39,007 nucleotides of DNA, taken from an uncultured Nitrospina sp. GTDB taxonomy: Bacteria; Nitrospinota; Nitrospinia; Nitrospinales; VA-1. The position numbers were made by a program, and so were the translations under genes. Positions 25,838 through 35,237 of the stretch are shown piece after piece; the stretch's first letter is position 1; the number at the start of each line of letters is the position of its first letter. The DNA lies in contig CALAGQ010000085.1 in NCBI GenBank assembly GCA_937891765.1, positions 1 to 39,007 of the forward strand, in the 5' to 3' direction. Under the pieces are notes generated by a model. It ran no database searches. It was not told the DNA's origin and worked only from the letters and a program-made list of their open reading frames with translations.

Positions 25838-27448
25838 TCACGCGGAACGGCGGATAAGCAGTTGGCGAATCTGTCCGACCCGTTGATAATCTTCCAGTTT
25901 TACAAAAAGTTTTTCGGCCTTTTTTAAATGATGGAGTGACTTGTCCGGGTCCGATAAGTTTTCGCGATATAATTTTCCCAACACTAAATGCCCTTCGGCA
26001 AAATCAGGTTTAATCCGCACCACTTCCCGAAACGCCGCACACGCTTCATCAAACAATTCCAAGTCCATAAGAGACAATCCCAAATAAAATTGCATCTGGA
26101 CCGAATCGGGCTTAAGAGCTACGGCCTGCCTCATATAATCCACAGCCTGGGAAATTTGCTTGTGCATGCGGCAGGCGATCCCCAGATAATAATAAACATT
26201 TGAGTCTTTCGGGTCGATACCCAAAGCCTGAGTCAGCACCTGAATAGCCAACTCCAACTCGCCTTGCTTGATATAAGATGCACCGAGAGCCGTATAGGAG
26301 TGAATAAAATCCGGATTAATGTCTATCGACTTTTTGAAAACCCATACGGCCTTATGCAGAGCATCCATGCCGTTTTCCTCCATACAACCATAAGCCACCC
26401 CCATATTATAGAAGGCGTCGAGAAAATCAGGTTTAAAACCCTGAGCCATCCGATAGGCATCCACCGCTCCCTGATACCGGCCCAGCCCCTGGAGCCGCAA
26501 CCCTTCTTTCAACCATTCTTCAGAAGCCTTGTTTTTATCATGCACCTCATCCTTGGACCGGTATAACTGGTGCGCCAGAGCCGCTCTCGGAAAATCATTC
26601 TGGCGGATATAAAGTTGCTCTGCCGCTTCCAGATATTTTTCGGCCCGTTTAGGATTCCGCAGTTTTTTAAGGTGAAGCATCCCTAACTGATAATGGCCTT
26701 CGGCAAATTCCGGATACACCCGCACCGCTTTCTTGAAAGCCTGACGCGCCGAAGCATGATAGCCATACTCCAGAAACGCGACACCAAGAAGTGCGCAAAT
26801 ATGGGCAAAGGTTTCGGTCGACGCTACCATATCTCTTTCAGAAACCTGATAGATATCACGGTTTCTTCCTAACCGGTCAAAGATGAAAGTCAGCCAATAA
26901 TCCGCCACCACAAAATCCGACGCCATCGGTATGGTTTTTTTCAAAGCAGTGAAAGATTTTTTTTCTTTGCCGGAAACCCAATAGGCCGTAGCCAGATCAA
27001 AATAGATTTGCGGGTAATTGGGTTTGAGCCGGACGGCCTTACGGTAATGCTCAATTTCTTCCCGGGGATTTCCCATTGCCCCAAAAATATGTCCCAGAAG
27101 GTGATAGGCTGGATAGGCATTGGGACTGACGCGCAATACGTCACCGCAAACCGCAACGGCTTCCCCATAAAATCCCTGGGCCGTGAGTTTGATCGCCTCC
27201 TCAAACAATTCAATATCATCCCAGGGATAAGGCAGGAGGTCTTCGAGGACCTGCGCCAACCTTGGCACCGTCAGTTCGACACCCTGAATGGCCTCAAACC
27301 GCTCTACCAAATCGGGGTCACTGCTCTTGAGCTTTTCCCCCAGCGTGGAAAGTCCCGTATCCCCACTGTTGAAGGATGAGAGTTCCTGTTTCTTTCTAAT
27401 TTTCTTTTTAGCCAAACCCCGCCTCATTAAAAAAATATGATGGTTCAA
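25838..27448 (-). CDS. TPR repeat protein, cytoplasmic
   Basis: A 536 aa protein made of tetratricopeptide repeats, with no signal peptide and a basic N-terminus (AKKKIRKKQ). TPR units include PNAYPAYHLLGHIFGAMGN (about 110), LKPNYPQIYFDLATAYWVSG (about 145), NPDFIHSYTALGASYIKQGE (about 385), DPKDSNVYYYLGIACRMHKQ and KPDSVQMQFYLGLSLMDLEL. TPRs mediate protein-protein contacts; partners are unknown. The start is uncertain (TTG, or the ATG seven codons in). It is about 50 bases after pstB with no terminator between, so it may be cotranscribed with pst. Confidence 0.85.
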   Translation of the reverse strand: MNHHIFLMRRGLAKKKIRKKQELSSFNSGDTGLSTLGEKLKSSDPDLVERFEAIQGVELTVPRLAQVLEDLLPYPWDDIELFEEAIKLTAQGFYGEAVAVCGDVLRVSPNAYPAYHLLGHIFGAMGNPREEIEHYRKAVRLKPNYPQIYFDLATAYWVSGKEKKSFTALKKTIPMASDFVVADYWLTFIFDRLGRNRDIYQVSERDMVASTETFAHICALLGVAFLEYGYHASARQAFKKAVRVYPEFAEGHYQLGMLHLKKLRNPKRAEKYLEAAEQLYIRQNDFPRAALAHQLYRSKDEVHDKNKASEEWLKEGLRLQGLGRYQGAVDAYRMAQGFKPDFLDAFYNMGVAYGCMEENGMDALHKAVWVFKKSIDINPDFIHSYTALGASYIKQGELELAIQVLTQALGIDPKDSNVYYYLGIACRMHKQISQAVDYMRQAVALKPDSVQMQFYLGLSLMDLELFDEACAAFREVVRIKPDFAEGHLVLGKLYRENLSDPDKSLHHLKKAEKLFVKLEDYQRVGQIRQLLIRRSA

Positions 27449-27498
27449 TTATAAGGGGTTGGAAAGCTGATTGAAAGAGGCAGGGTTTTTATTCGGGA

Positions 27499-28212
27499 CT
27501 ACCCGGCCTTGGTGAAGGGTTTTACCAATCGCACGATCGGAGCGCTTAAAGGAAGAACCTGACCTTTCTCAATAACCAGAACACGATCAGCGATGGATTG
27601 GGCCTGATCGTGCTGGTGCGTGACCCACAATATGGTATGCCTGTTCTTTAGGGATTGAACCAGTTTTTCAATCGCCGCGGTTGATTTGGGGTCCAGCGAG
27701 GAAGTAGGCTCATCCATCAGCAAAACTTCCGGCTCCACTGCCAGCGTGCGGGCCAGAGTAAGCCGTTGCTGTTGCCCCTGGGAAAGCGTGGTAGCTTTCT
27801 CTTCGAGTCGGTCCTTGACTTCCTCCCAGAGAAACACTTCACGCAATACTTTCTCCGCTAGGTCCGGGTAATCCTTTTTGGTAATCTTCTCCCGAATTCC
27901 AAAAACAACATTGTCGATAATGCTTTTTGGAAACACACAGGGTTTTTGAAAAATCAAACCGACCTTTCTTCTCAACGCATAGACATCCGTATCGGGTCGG
28001 CAAACATCCATCCCATCGACAAGAATACTTCCCCCAACACGAAAATTTTCAATGCGGTCATTCATCCGGCAAAGAGCACGTAGGAGAGTGGTTTTCCCTG
28101 AACCGGATGCTCCAATAATACTGGTGATGGAGTTTGCCGGCAGGCTGAAGGTTAGTTCCTGAAGAATTTTTCTTCCACCAAAAGATGCGGAAAAGTTTTT
28201 GAATTGAATCAT
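27499..28212 (-). CDS. pstB: Phosphate ABC transporter ATP-binding protein
   Basis: The ATPase of the Pst phosphate importer (237 aa). Walker A GASGSGKTT (34-42), Q-loop FQKPCVFPKSI (Gln89), ABC signature LSQGQ (143-147), Walker B VLLMDEP (163-169) and H-loop His199 are all intact. The FQKP..FP.SI Q-loop is typical of PstB. I use ATG 28212, whose ATGA overlaps the pstA stop, rather than the longer frame from 28251. No phoU follows, which is unusual for a pst operon. Confidence 0.9.
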   Translation of the reverse strand: MIQFKNFSASFGGRKILQELTFSLPANSITSIIGASGSGKTTLLRALCRMNDRIENFRVGGSILVDGMDVCRPDTDVYALRRKVGLIFQKPCVFPKSIIDNVVFGIREKITKKDYPDLAEKVLREVFLWEEVKDRLEEKATTLSQGQQQRLTLARTLAVEPEVLLMDEPTSSLDPKSTAAIEKLVQSLKNRHTILWVTHQHDQAQSIADRVLVIEKGQVLPLSAPIVRLVKPFTKAG

Positions 28213-29057
28213 AGCTCCGACTCCATGACCATCCGAGTCCTGAATGCCCAAGCCGCCAGCGTCAACAGGAACACCAGACCCAGCAACACCAGACCAGCGC
28301 CCCAGGCCTGAGCGATAGATTCCGGATTAGCCGCTTCTTGGGCCAGAACCAGAATATGGGTCTGCAATGTGGGAACCGGATCGGAAAACAATTGCGGAAA
28401 TTGAATGCCGGAAAAGGTGGTCGCCGTGAACATGATCGCCGCTGTTTCTCCGGCGGCGCGAGCCAATCCCAACAAAACCCCCGTTACCATGCCATAAAAA
28501 CTCTGCGGCAGGATGATACGCCAGATTTGGGTTGGTCTCGAAAGACCCAACGCCATCCCCGTTTCACGATATTTTTCCGGCAGGGCTTCCACCGCCTCGC
28601 GAATACTCACCTGTAAAGTCGGCAGGATCATCACCGCTAATATTAACGAGCCCGTCACCCATGAAACACCAGCATCCAGATAAACTCCAAAAAATATATA
28701 ACCGACCAGCCCAAACAAAATCGTCGGCGTGGCATTAAGAATATAGGTCAGCTGAGTTAACAAATTTTTAAATTTTCCAGCCCCCAGGTATTCTGTCTGG
28801 AAAAGCACCGACCCCAAAGCTACCGGCAAACTCCACAAAACCGCAACTGCCATCAACATCAACGTTCCGGTCAACTGGTAAAAAATACCGCCGGAACGTC
28901 CGAAATCCCTGGACGCATCAAAAAGGAACCCGCTATGCATCGCGGGCAATCCTTTGGCGAGCATGACTCCTAAAATGGAAAACAGCAGGGCCACAATTAA
29001 AAAAGTGACACCTCCAATCAATGCCAGCACCATTTTCTCCGCCGTTATTGCATTCAC
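28209..29057 (-). CDS. pstA: Phosphate ABC transporter permease PstA
   Basis: Inner-membrane permease of the Pst importer (282 aa) with about six spans. The coupling loop that meets PstB is IREAVEALPEKYRETGMALGLSRPTQIWRIILP (about 152-184). Family segments include GSVLFQTEYL and NATPTILFGLVGYIFFG. It overlaps pstC by four bases at its start and pstB by four at its end. Confidence 0.93.
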   Translation of the reverse strand: MNAITAEKMVLALIGGVTFLIVALLFSILGVMLAKGLPAMHSGFLFDASRDFGRSGGIFYQLTGTLMLMAVAVLWSLPVALGSVLFQTEYLGAGKFKNLLTQLTYILNATPTILFGLVGYIFFGVYLDAGVSWVTGSLILAVMILPTLQVSIREAVEALPEKYRETGMALGLSRPTQIWRIILPQSFYGMVTGVLLGLARAAGETAAIMFTATTFSGIQFPQLFSDPVPTLQTHILVLAQEAANPESIAQAWGAGLVLLGLVFLLTLAAWAFRTRMVMESEL

Positions 29058-29932
29058 TGACTGCTCCGCTTGATAAAGAGGTTTCCGGAAAATGTTAAAA
29101 CCGCCACCATGACAAAAAGAGTCAAACCCAAACCCATCAACGCACTCCAGTGCAGTCCACTGCCCAGTGCTTCCGCTGCTTCACGACCCAGTTTGGAGGG
29201 AATGGTTTGGCCCGAAACAAAAAAGTTGAATCCGGGCACACGGTCAAGACTGCCAATCACCAGCATCACTGCGATCGTTTCTCCCATCGCCCGTCCTACT
29301 CCCAACAACACCGCTCCCACGATCCCCGGCAGAGACTGGGGTAAAACCACCCGCAAGGCGGTTTGTAGTTTAGTGAGGCCCAGGCTTTCGGAGGCTTCAC
29401 GAAATTCCGAAGGTACCGAATGGAGAGCATCTTCCGACAAAGTCAGCACCATCGGCAAAATCATGATCGCCAACAGGAAACCAGCGGTGAAAAGAGTGTT
29501 GCCATCGAGCAGGTTCAATACATCCTTGACCCCGGCGGTCAAAAAAGAAACGCCAAGCAAGCCGTAAATAATGCCGGGTACGCCAGCCAACAATTCCATG
29601 ACCCCCTTCACTCTTCTGCGGATGGAAGACGACAAATATTCGGACGTGAACAAAGCGCCGGAAAGAGCCACCGGCAATACCAGAAATATCGCCAGACCGG
29701 TAACGATCAGGGAACCGCAGATCATAGGCAAGGCACCAAAAGTTTCACCCACCCACCAGTTTTCTCCCAGCCAGAAACCCCACCCTTCCGAACGTAGAAC
29801 CGGGACCGATTCCACAACCAGAAAAAGGCCGAGACCCACGGCACATAAAAGAAATATAAAATTCATTACGGCAAAAACCCAGCCCACCGGCTCCACATGA
29901 CGGATGCCCAATCCACTGAAATCAGCTTTCAT
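29054..29932 (-). CDS. pstC: Phosphate ABC transporter permease PstC
   Basis: Second permease of the Pst importer (292 aa), about six spans. The coupling loop is EDALHSVPSEFREASESLGLTKLQTALRVVLPQSLPG (about 166-202). LFTSEYLSSSIRR and AGVPGIIYGLLG are also typical of PstC. It overlaps pstS and pstA by four bases each, so the four genes are translated as a tight unit. Confidence 0.93.
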   Translation of the reverse strand: MKADFSGLGIRHVEPVGWVFAVMNFIFLLCAVGLGLFLVVESVPVLRSEGWGFWLGENWWVGETFGALPMICGSLIVTGLAIFLVLPVALSGALFTSEYLSSSIRRRVKGVMELLAGVPGIIYGLLGVSFLTAGVKDVLNLLDGNTLFTAGFLLAIMILPMVLTLSEDALHSVPSEFREASESLGLTKLQTALRVVLPQSLPGIVGAVLLGVGRAMGETIAVMLVIGSLDRVPGFNFFVSGQTIPSKLGREAAEALGSGLHWSALMGLGLTLFVMVAVLTFSGNLFIKRSSQ

Positions 29933-30786
29933 GGTTGAGAGCTTTCAATGGGTATATAACCACTCTCCGCGACTATTTTCTGGCCTTCCGGCCCTTTGAC
30001 AAAATCAATGAAAGCTTTAATTTCATTTTTCGGTTCCCCTGCCGTTATGAAATTTAATTTTCGAACAATGGGATAGCTTCCCTGCCTGACAGTTTCCCAT
30101 GTCGGTAAAATTTCTTTTCCCCGATCCAGAAGCGCCAGCGCTTTTACATCATCGTTGATCCAGGCAAAGGACAGCATGCCAATGGCAGAATCGCTTTGCG
30201 CGATCTTGGCCTGCTCTTCATTATTCGATCCGGTAACCAGAAGTGTGCCCGGTGTCCTTTGCGACGCATTCCCAAAAATATATTGCATGAACACGTGGCG
30301 GGTGCCCCGATGCCGTTCCTTATCGACGACGACGATTTGCCGATCCGGTCCTCCGACCTCTTGCCAGTTGCGAATTTCCCCCAAATAAATCCCGGCAATC
30401 TGCTCACGCGTTAGTTGCCTGATTCCAGATTCATAAATTTCCGAAGAGACCACGCAGGCCACCGCATCGAGTCCTACCGGATGAATTTTTAGATGAGACT
30501 TTTCAAAGCGTTTCTTCTCCTCCAGGGAAATCCCTCGCGAAGCCATGCCAATATCGGCGCGGCCACCGGCCACAGAATGAATGCCCACCCCCGAGCCTCC
30601 GGCGTTGACCAGAATCCGGCTCGATGATGATTCCATAAACTTTTGTGCCGATCGCGAAGCCACCGGCAAAACCGTGGTCGACCCGACGACCTGAATCCGC
30701 AATGCCGTTGCCGCATTGGACGGACTTCCCCATACGACAAGCAGAAATAAAACCAACCCAATCCACAGCCCTTCGTACCGACGCAT
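29929..30786 (-). CDS. pstS: Periplasmic phosphate-binding protein PstS
   Basis: Substrate-binding protein of the high-affinity phosphate importer (285 aa). A Sec signal peptide (GLWIGLVLFLLVVWGSPSNA before ATAL) precedes the mature protein. Phosphate-site segments are VVGSTTVLP (about 33-41), GGSGVGIHSVAGGRADIGMASR (about 63-84) and the hinge helix RHRGTRHVF. The ribosome binding site is AGGGGAT upstream of the ATG. It is the first gene of the operon, and direct repeats about 25-50 bases upstream are likely part of its control. Confidence 0.93.
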   Translation of the reverse strand: MRRYEGLWIGLVLFLLVVWGSPSNAATALRIQVVGSTTVLPVASRSAQKFMESSSSRILVNAGGSGVGIHSVAGGRADIGMASRGISLEEKKRFEKSHLKIHPVGLDAVACVVSSEIYESGIRQLTREQIAGIYLGEIRNWQEVGGPDRQIVVVDKERHRGTRHVFMQYIFGNASQRTPGTLLVTGSNNEEQAKIAQSDSAIGMLSFAWINDDVKALALLDRGKEILPTWETVRQGSYPIVRKLNFITAGEPKNEIKAFIDFVKGPEGQKIVAESGYIPIESSQP

Positions 30787-30810
30787 AAATCCCCTGATCT
30801 TTATATTTGA

Positions 30811-30834
30811 ATATATAGATAACTATATATAGAT
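30811..30834 (-). promoter_or_regulatory. 10-bp direct repeats upstream of pstS
   Basis: ATATATAGAT occurs perfectly at 30811-30820 and again at 30825-30834, a 14-base period, about 25-50 bases before the pstS start. It does not match the enteric Pho box. It may be an operator or overlapping -10 boxes. Confidence 0.4.
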
Positions 30835-30911
30835 GGACAAGAAAAATCGTACCACAGAGTGTAGTCGCAGAAAAGAAATAAACCTTACAGTTGGTGGGTT
30901 TAGGTGAGAGT

Positions 30912-33239
30912 TTATACTTTCAAGGAGTGCTCAAGTTTTTGCAAGGCACCGATGGCGGGCAAGTGGTCTTGCTCGGCGGAACGGCGGAGCCAGTGGATGG
31001 CTTCCTGAAAGTCGACGGGGGTGCCCCGCCCATTGCGGTACATCAGCCCAAGATGATATTGCGCTGAACTATGACCATGCTCGGCGGCAAGACGGAACCA
31101 CTTGAAAGCCTGATCATCATCCGCGCCGGTTTGATAGTGATGACCCAACTCTGCCTGAGAGAGAAGGTTTCCCTGTTCGCCCGCTTTATGGAACCAGTCC
31201 AACGCTTCTTCCGACGCACCCAAGGCTTCAAGCAATCGCCCCAGATTAAATTGTGCCTGATCATCACCCTGGCTGGCCGCGCGCTTATACCATTTTAGGC
31301 TTTCCCTGTGGCTTTTCGGCACGCCGGTTCCCTGTTCATAAATTTCAGCCAGTCGACACTGAGCCCGGGCATGCCCATTAAGAGCGGCTTTGCGCAACCA
31401 AGCGATATCTGTTCTTGCTGATGGATTGTCCCATTCCCCCTCCGTATTTTTCGGAGTGGATTTCCGATACCATTTTGCGGCTTCTTCAAAATCCTTGGCA
31501 ACACCTTTGCCGACAAAATGCATTCGCCCCAGGCTCTCACTGGCTTGCTTGTTTCCCTGCTCGGCCGCCTTTCTATACCAATGTGCGGCTTCTTCGTTTT
31601 TTCTGTTTTCAAAAAGTTGTCCCAGATGATTTTGCGCCAAATGGTTTCCCTGCCCGGCAGACTTCTGAAACCAGAACAACGCCTGTTCCCGTCCGTCTCC
31701 GTTTCTGGCGAAAAATATTTTCCCAAGACTGCACTGGGCATAATCATGGCCCTGCTCAGCGGCTTTCATGAACCAATGAATTGCCTTCTCAACATCAACC
31801 GGGGAACCTTCTCCGTTCAAATACATCCGACCGAGATTGTATTGTGCCAGCGAGTATCCCTCCGCCTTGTGATACCAGTGCAATGCCTGCGAGTGATCGG
31901 GGGCAACGCCTTTGCCGTGATAATACATACGCGCCAGATGAAACCTTGCGAACGCATCCCCTTGCCAGGCCGCCCTGCGGTAACACCGCACCGCCTGCGG
32001 AAGATCCTGCTCAATGCCCCGACCATTCTCATAGAGAATCCCTAAAAAAACCTGAGCACGAGTTTCATTCTTGTTGGCCGAATCCTGAAAATAAGTGAAC
32101 GCCTTTTGCTCATCCCGGTCTATCCCATCACCGAGAAAATAAAGCATTCCGAGATTGAACAAAGCCTGTTCATGCTCTCCCGCACGTTGATAAAATTCCA
32201 CCGCTGACCTCACATCCCGATCGCAACCCTTGCCATAATCGTAAAGCAGACCGAGTGAATTCTGTGCCGGGGCATACTCCTGATTGGCGGATCTTTTCAG
32301 CCACAGGAAGGCTTCTTCATATTCTTTCTGCCCAAAAAAGTACTGGCCTTTTTTATAAAGGTCTTCGGCGGTTGGTTCAAAATCCGGCGAAGTGGTTTCG
32401 AGAAAATGTTTGGCATGCGGGTGGCCCTGTTCCGCGGCACTGCAAAACCATTGCAAGGCTTTTTTCGGTGCCTGAGCAACCCCTTCACCGCAATAATAAA
32501 GAGTCCCCAATTTAAATTGGGCCATGTCCAATCCGTTCAAAGCCGCTTTGTGAAACCAGCGTGCGGCCCGGCCCGGGTCTTCCACAACTCCTTTTCCCCG
32601 TTCATAAAGATCCCCGAGGTTATAGAGTCCGGCCTCATTTCCATTCAGCGCCGCTTTCCTGTACAAGGACTCGGCTTGGGAATAATCCTGAGACACCCCA
32701 TCACCATTTTCATAGAGCACACCCAGCATGTTCTGGGCGGTATCGTTATTTTTTTCTGCCGCTTTCTCGAACCATTTTGCAGCTTCGTCAGGAGCCTTGC
32801 CGGTACCCTTGCCCTGCTGATACATTCGGGCTAGGTTGAATTGCGCCGTGCTGTCTTCCTGTTCTGCCGCCTTCTGATACCAGTACAAACTCATTTCATC
32901 GTTCTGCTCTACACCCAATCCGTTTTCATACATCACCCCAAGAAAACCCTGACCCGGCGCGGAACCTTTTTCAGCGGCTTTGGCAAACCATTTAAAGGCC
33001 TCATCATGATCGGCGGGAACCCCAACGCCCTTGAAGTAGAGCACACCGAGATTGTATTGAGCCTGAGCTTTTCCCTTACGCGCTTCGCGAAACCAGGTAT
33101 CGATGTTTTTGCGGTCGACTCGGTCTACAGAACCTTTGCCGTTTTTGTAAGAAACCTCCGGCAACTCCTTGGCGGTATCCTTGTGGTTCCTCGGCAGGGC
33201 ATACCCGCTTTCGGTTTTTTCTATAACTAGTTTATTCAT
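30912..33239 (-). CDS. Sel1-repeat protein, about 19 repeats
   Basis: A 775 aa protein made almost wholly of Sel1-like repeats of about 36 residues (pattern AQ.LG.LY..G.GV..D...A..W..KAA..G). I count about 19, with one degenerate spacer near residues 295-345 and one with a longer insert near 610-635. No signal peptide is seen. Sel1 proteins scaffold protein complexes; some act in stress, motility or host contact, so the role here is open. It starts 5 bases after the J-domain gene's stop, without its own ribosome binding site, so it is probably translated by coupling. Confidence 0.9.
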   Translation of the reverse strand: MNKLVIEKTESGYALPRNHKDTAKELPEVSYKNGKGSVDRVDRKNIDTWFREARKGKAQAQYNLGVLYFKGVGVPADHDEAFKWFAKAAEKGSAPGQGFLGVMYENGLGVEQNDEMSLYWYQKAAEQEDSTAQFNLARMYQQGKGTGKAPDEAAKWFEKAAEKNNDTAQNMLGVLYENGDGVSQDYSQAESLYRKAALNGNEAGLYNLGDLYERGKGVVEDPGRAARWFHKAALNGLDMAQFKLGTLYYCGEGVAQAPKKALQWFCSAAEQGHPHAKHFLETTSPDFEPTAEDLYKKGQYFFGQKEYEEAFLWLKRSANQEYAPAQNSLGLLYDYGKGCDRDVRSAVEFYQRAGEHEQALFNLGMLYFLGDGIDRDEQKAFTYFQDSANKNETRAQVFLGILYENGRGIEQDLPQAVRCYRRAAWQGDAFARFHLARMYYHGKGVAPDHSQALHWYHKAEGYSLAQYNLGRMYLNGEGSPVDVEKAIHWFMKAAEQGHDYAQCSLGKIFFARNGDGREQALFWFQKSAGQGNHLAQNHLGQLFENRKNEEAAHWYRKAAEQGNKQASESLGRMHFVGKGVAKDFEEAAKWYRKSTPKNTEGEWDNPSARTDIAWLRKAALNGHARAQCRLAEIYEQGTGVPKSHRESLKWYKRAASQGDDQAQFNLGRLLEALGASEEALDWFHKAGEQGNLLSQAELGHHYQTGADDDQAFKWFRLAAEHGHSSAQYHLGLMYRNGRGTPVDFQEAIHWLRRSAEQDHLPAIGALQKLEHSLKV

Positions 33240-33244
33240 AAGAA

Positions 33245-34009
33245 TTAAATAAAGTCATAAGCCAAATCCCGTATCTGGGTTTTGGTCTTTTTAATCTTTT
33301 CTTCGATATCATCGGCGATTTCCTGAAGCAGGTCGCGCCCTTCCAACTCGGCAGACTCGATATTCTTTTTCAGCTGAAACATTTCGGTCAGCGTCAAGTC
33401 CTCCAACTCATCAGAAATTTCATGCAAGCGTTTACGCAACCGGGCGATCTGGCTCACCACCAGAACCAACTGTTCACCCAGTTCCAGCTTTTCGTGGATA
33501 GGCTCCTCCCACTCAATCATGATCAAGCGAATGGCCTCTTCATCCAAACTGTCATAGGCCTGATTGAGTTTCGTCATCAGTTCATGCCTGCGGTCACGTT
33601 CGGCTGCGGATGAAGCTAAATCGGGATGAATTCTTTTCGCCACACGGCGAAATAGTTTTTTCAGGTTTTCAGGGGGATTAAATTCTTTGCGGGGTTTTTC
33701 CACTTCAGGACTTTCTTCCTGAAACTCTCTGGCCTGCTCGCGCGCCGATTCCGCCTCTTCCCTAAAATTTTCAGCCTTGGGGAAAAGCTTCGAGGCCAGA
33801 CCCAAAACCTGCGCCTTGACCTGGTCCAACTCCGCATACATCTGCCCGACGACGTTTTGATAACGACGTTCGAAAAGATGCAGTTGCGTATTTTCCGTGG
33901 AAAGCTCGAGTTCCTTATCAGCAAGCGTGCGTCGTAGATCCTCCAATTCACGCCGTCTGGACTGCAATTCCTCCGCTTGCGGACTCAAAGTCTGTACAAC
34001 AGAAGACAT
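33245..34009 (-). CDS. Coiled-coil J-domain (DnaJ-like) co-chaperone
   Basis: A 254 aa cytoplasmic protein. Residues 10-100 are heptad-rich, charged and coiled-coil-like. A short J-domain follows (about 111-165) with the diagnostic HPD at 128-130 (LKKLFRRVAKRIHPD, then LNQAYDSLDEEAIR), which would stimulate a DnaK-type ATPase. The rest (about 170-254) is another charged coiled coil. A good ribosome binding site (AGAAGGT) precedes the ATG. With the Sel1 protein just behind, the pair may form a chaperone-scaffold unit (inference). Confidence 0.85.
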   Translation of the reverse strand: MSSVVQTLSPQAEELQSRRRELEDLRRTLADKELELSTENTQLHLFERRYQNVVGQMYAELDQVKAQVLGLASKLFPKAENFREEAESAREQAREFQEESPEVEKPRKEFNPPENLKKLFRRVAKRIHPDLASSAAERDRRHELMTKLNQAYDSLDEEAIRLIMIEWEEPIHEKLELGEQLVLVVSQIARLRKRLHEISDELEDLTLTEMFQLKKNIESAELEGRDLLQEIADDIEEKIKKTKTQIRDLAYDFI

Positions 34010-34379
34010 AGTTACCTTCTCACCTGAAATTTATTTGCAACTTGGGAATACATTTATTATCGGGTGAACATCGCGACAAAACAAGTGCAAAGCATTGCTC
34101 TTTAAGCGCAAACGAGATACTATCTATGATTTCAATATGTTATGTAGATTTAAACCTTTTTAGCCCTTTTTCGCACTTTCTGAGCAACCCTAAGAGCAGA
34201 AATATCAAATACATAGAGCATTAGAACAGATTAGGCCTATTAAATCAATGGCTTATAACGGGCCTGCACCAAAACTCTTCAACCCAAACAAAATCCTTTA
34301 AAATTGGTGCTTTACAAGACATCCGACTTGCTTTAAAAGTGACAGACGGAGAAAATTTGTTTTTCAAAGGCATGCCATC
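34010..34379. other. 370-base non-coding gap between divergent genes
   Basis: No gene seen. It must hold promoters for the J-domain/Sel1 operon and the methyltransferase gene, but no clean boxes stood out. A 7-bp inverted repeat GCACCAA (34266-34272) and TTGGTGC (34304-34310) lies about 70 bases before the methyltransferase start. Confidence 0.5.
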
Positions 34380-35237
34380 ATGAAAAAAACCCCTATTATA
34401 ATTGGTGAAGACTCGCCTTTTTTGACCACCGAAACCCGGCAGAGCCGCTGGGCCATTCCCTACAACTTTGAATGCCTGAATGCCAGGATCGATAACCTGC
34501 TGACTCGCAATCGGGATTGTATAAAGGGCAAAAGAATTCTCGACATCGGCTCGCATATGGGGACGTTCGCCTACTCGGCTCTCCAATTGGGCGCCGAGTT
34601 TGTTCAGGGGATTGACACAGAGGAAAAAACCATCGAGCGCGGACAAGAACTGTTTCGACAATTAGAGGTTGATGAATCCCGTTATAACTTTAAGGTCGCT
34701 GATGCGTTTGACGCTCTGGAGAATCTTGAGGAAGGAAGTTTTGATACCGTGCTCTGTCTCGGCACGCTGTACTACATGGTCGAACCTTATCGGCTGTTGA
34801 ACCTCATGCAGAAAGTGGCGAAAGAAGTGGTTCTGCTTGACACCTTCACCGCCGCCTACGCCGCCATTCAAGGAAAAGAAGCGCCAGAGGTTTATAAATC
34901 CATCAACGAAGAAAACCTGAAACTGCCGATGCTGCTCACCGCCCTGACCCAGCCGGAAAAGAAAGACTATATCCTGCCGCACTCGTTCCCGCACAAGGAC
35001 AAAAGCTTAAGCCTCATCACCCTGCCGACCACGTCACTTTTGGAGATCTGGTTCCAGTCATTAGGGATGCAGTTCAATCAAATAGATTGGAGCGAATACC
35101 AGACCCGGCCCTGCACCTACCACGACCTGCTCACTCCTGAACAGAAAAAAGCTTCGCACTGGGCCGATGTCTACACCAGCGGCGTGAGAATTTCTTATTT
35201 ACTCCACCAGCGTGACGCTGGGCTCAGTGAGCAATAG
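34380..35237 (+). CDS. Class I SAM-dependent methyltransferase, unknown substrate
   Basis: A 285 aa methyltransferase. Motif I is RILDIGSHMGTFAYSA (about 52-67), followed by an acidic SAM-ribose region (QGIDTEEKTIERG) and CLGTLYYMVEPYRLL (about 125-139), a segment like that in tRNA CmoB-like and small-molecule methyltransferases. The C-terminal half is unusual and ends CTYHDLLTPEQKK...SGVRISYLLHQ. No neighbour points to its substrate, so I give no gene name. It has its own leader and no downstream partner within 450 bases. Confidence 0.8.
   Translation: MKKTPIIIGEDSPFLTTETRQSRWAIPYNFECLNARIDNLLTRNRDCIKGKRILDIGSHMGTFAYSALQLGAEFVQGIDTEEKTIERGQELFRQLEVDESRYNFKVADAFDALENLEEGSFDTVLCLGTLYYMVEPYRLLNLMQKVAKEVVLLDTFTAAYAAIQGKEAPEVYKSINEENLKLPMLLTALTQPEKKDYILPHSFPHKDKSLSLITLPTTSLLEIWFQSLGMQFNQIDWSEYQTRPCTYHDLLTPEQKKASHWADVYTSGVRISYLLHQRDAGLSEQ

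Noticed and set aside
28213..28251. Longer pstB frame starting at 28251
   Set aside because: It would overlap pstA by 43 bases and adds residues (MGIQDSDGHGVGA) not seen in the family; the ATGA at 28212 fits the other junctions in the operon.
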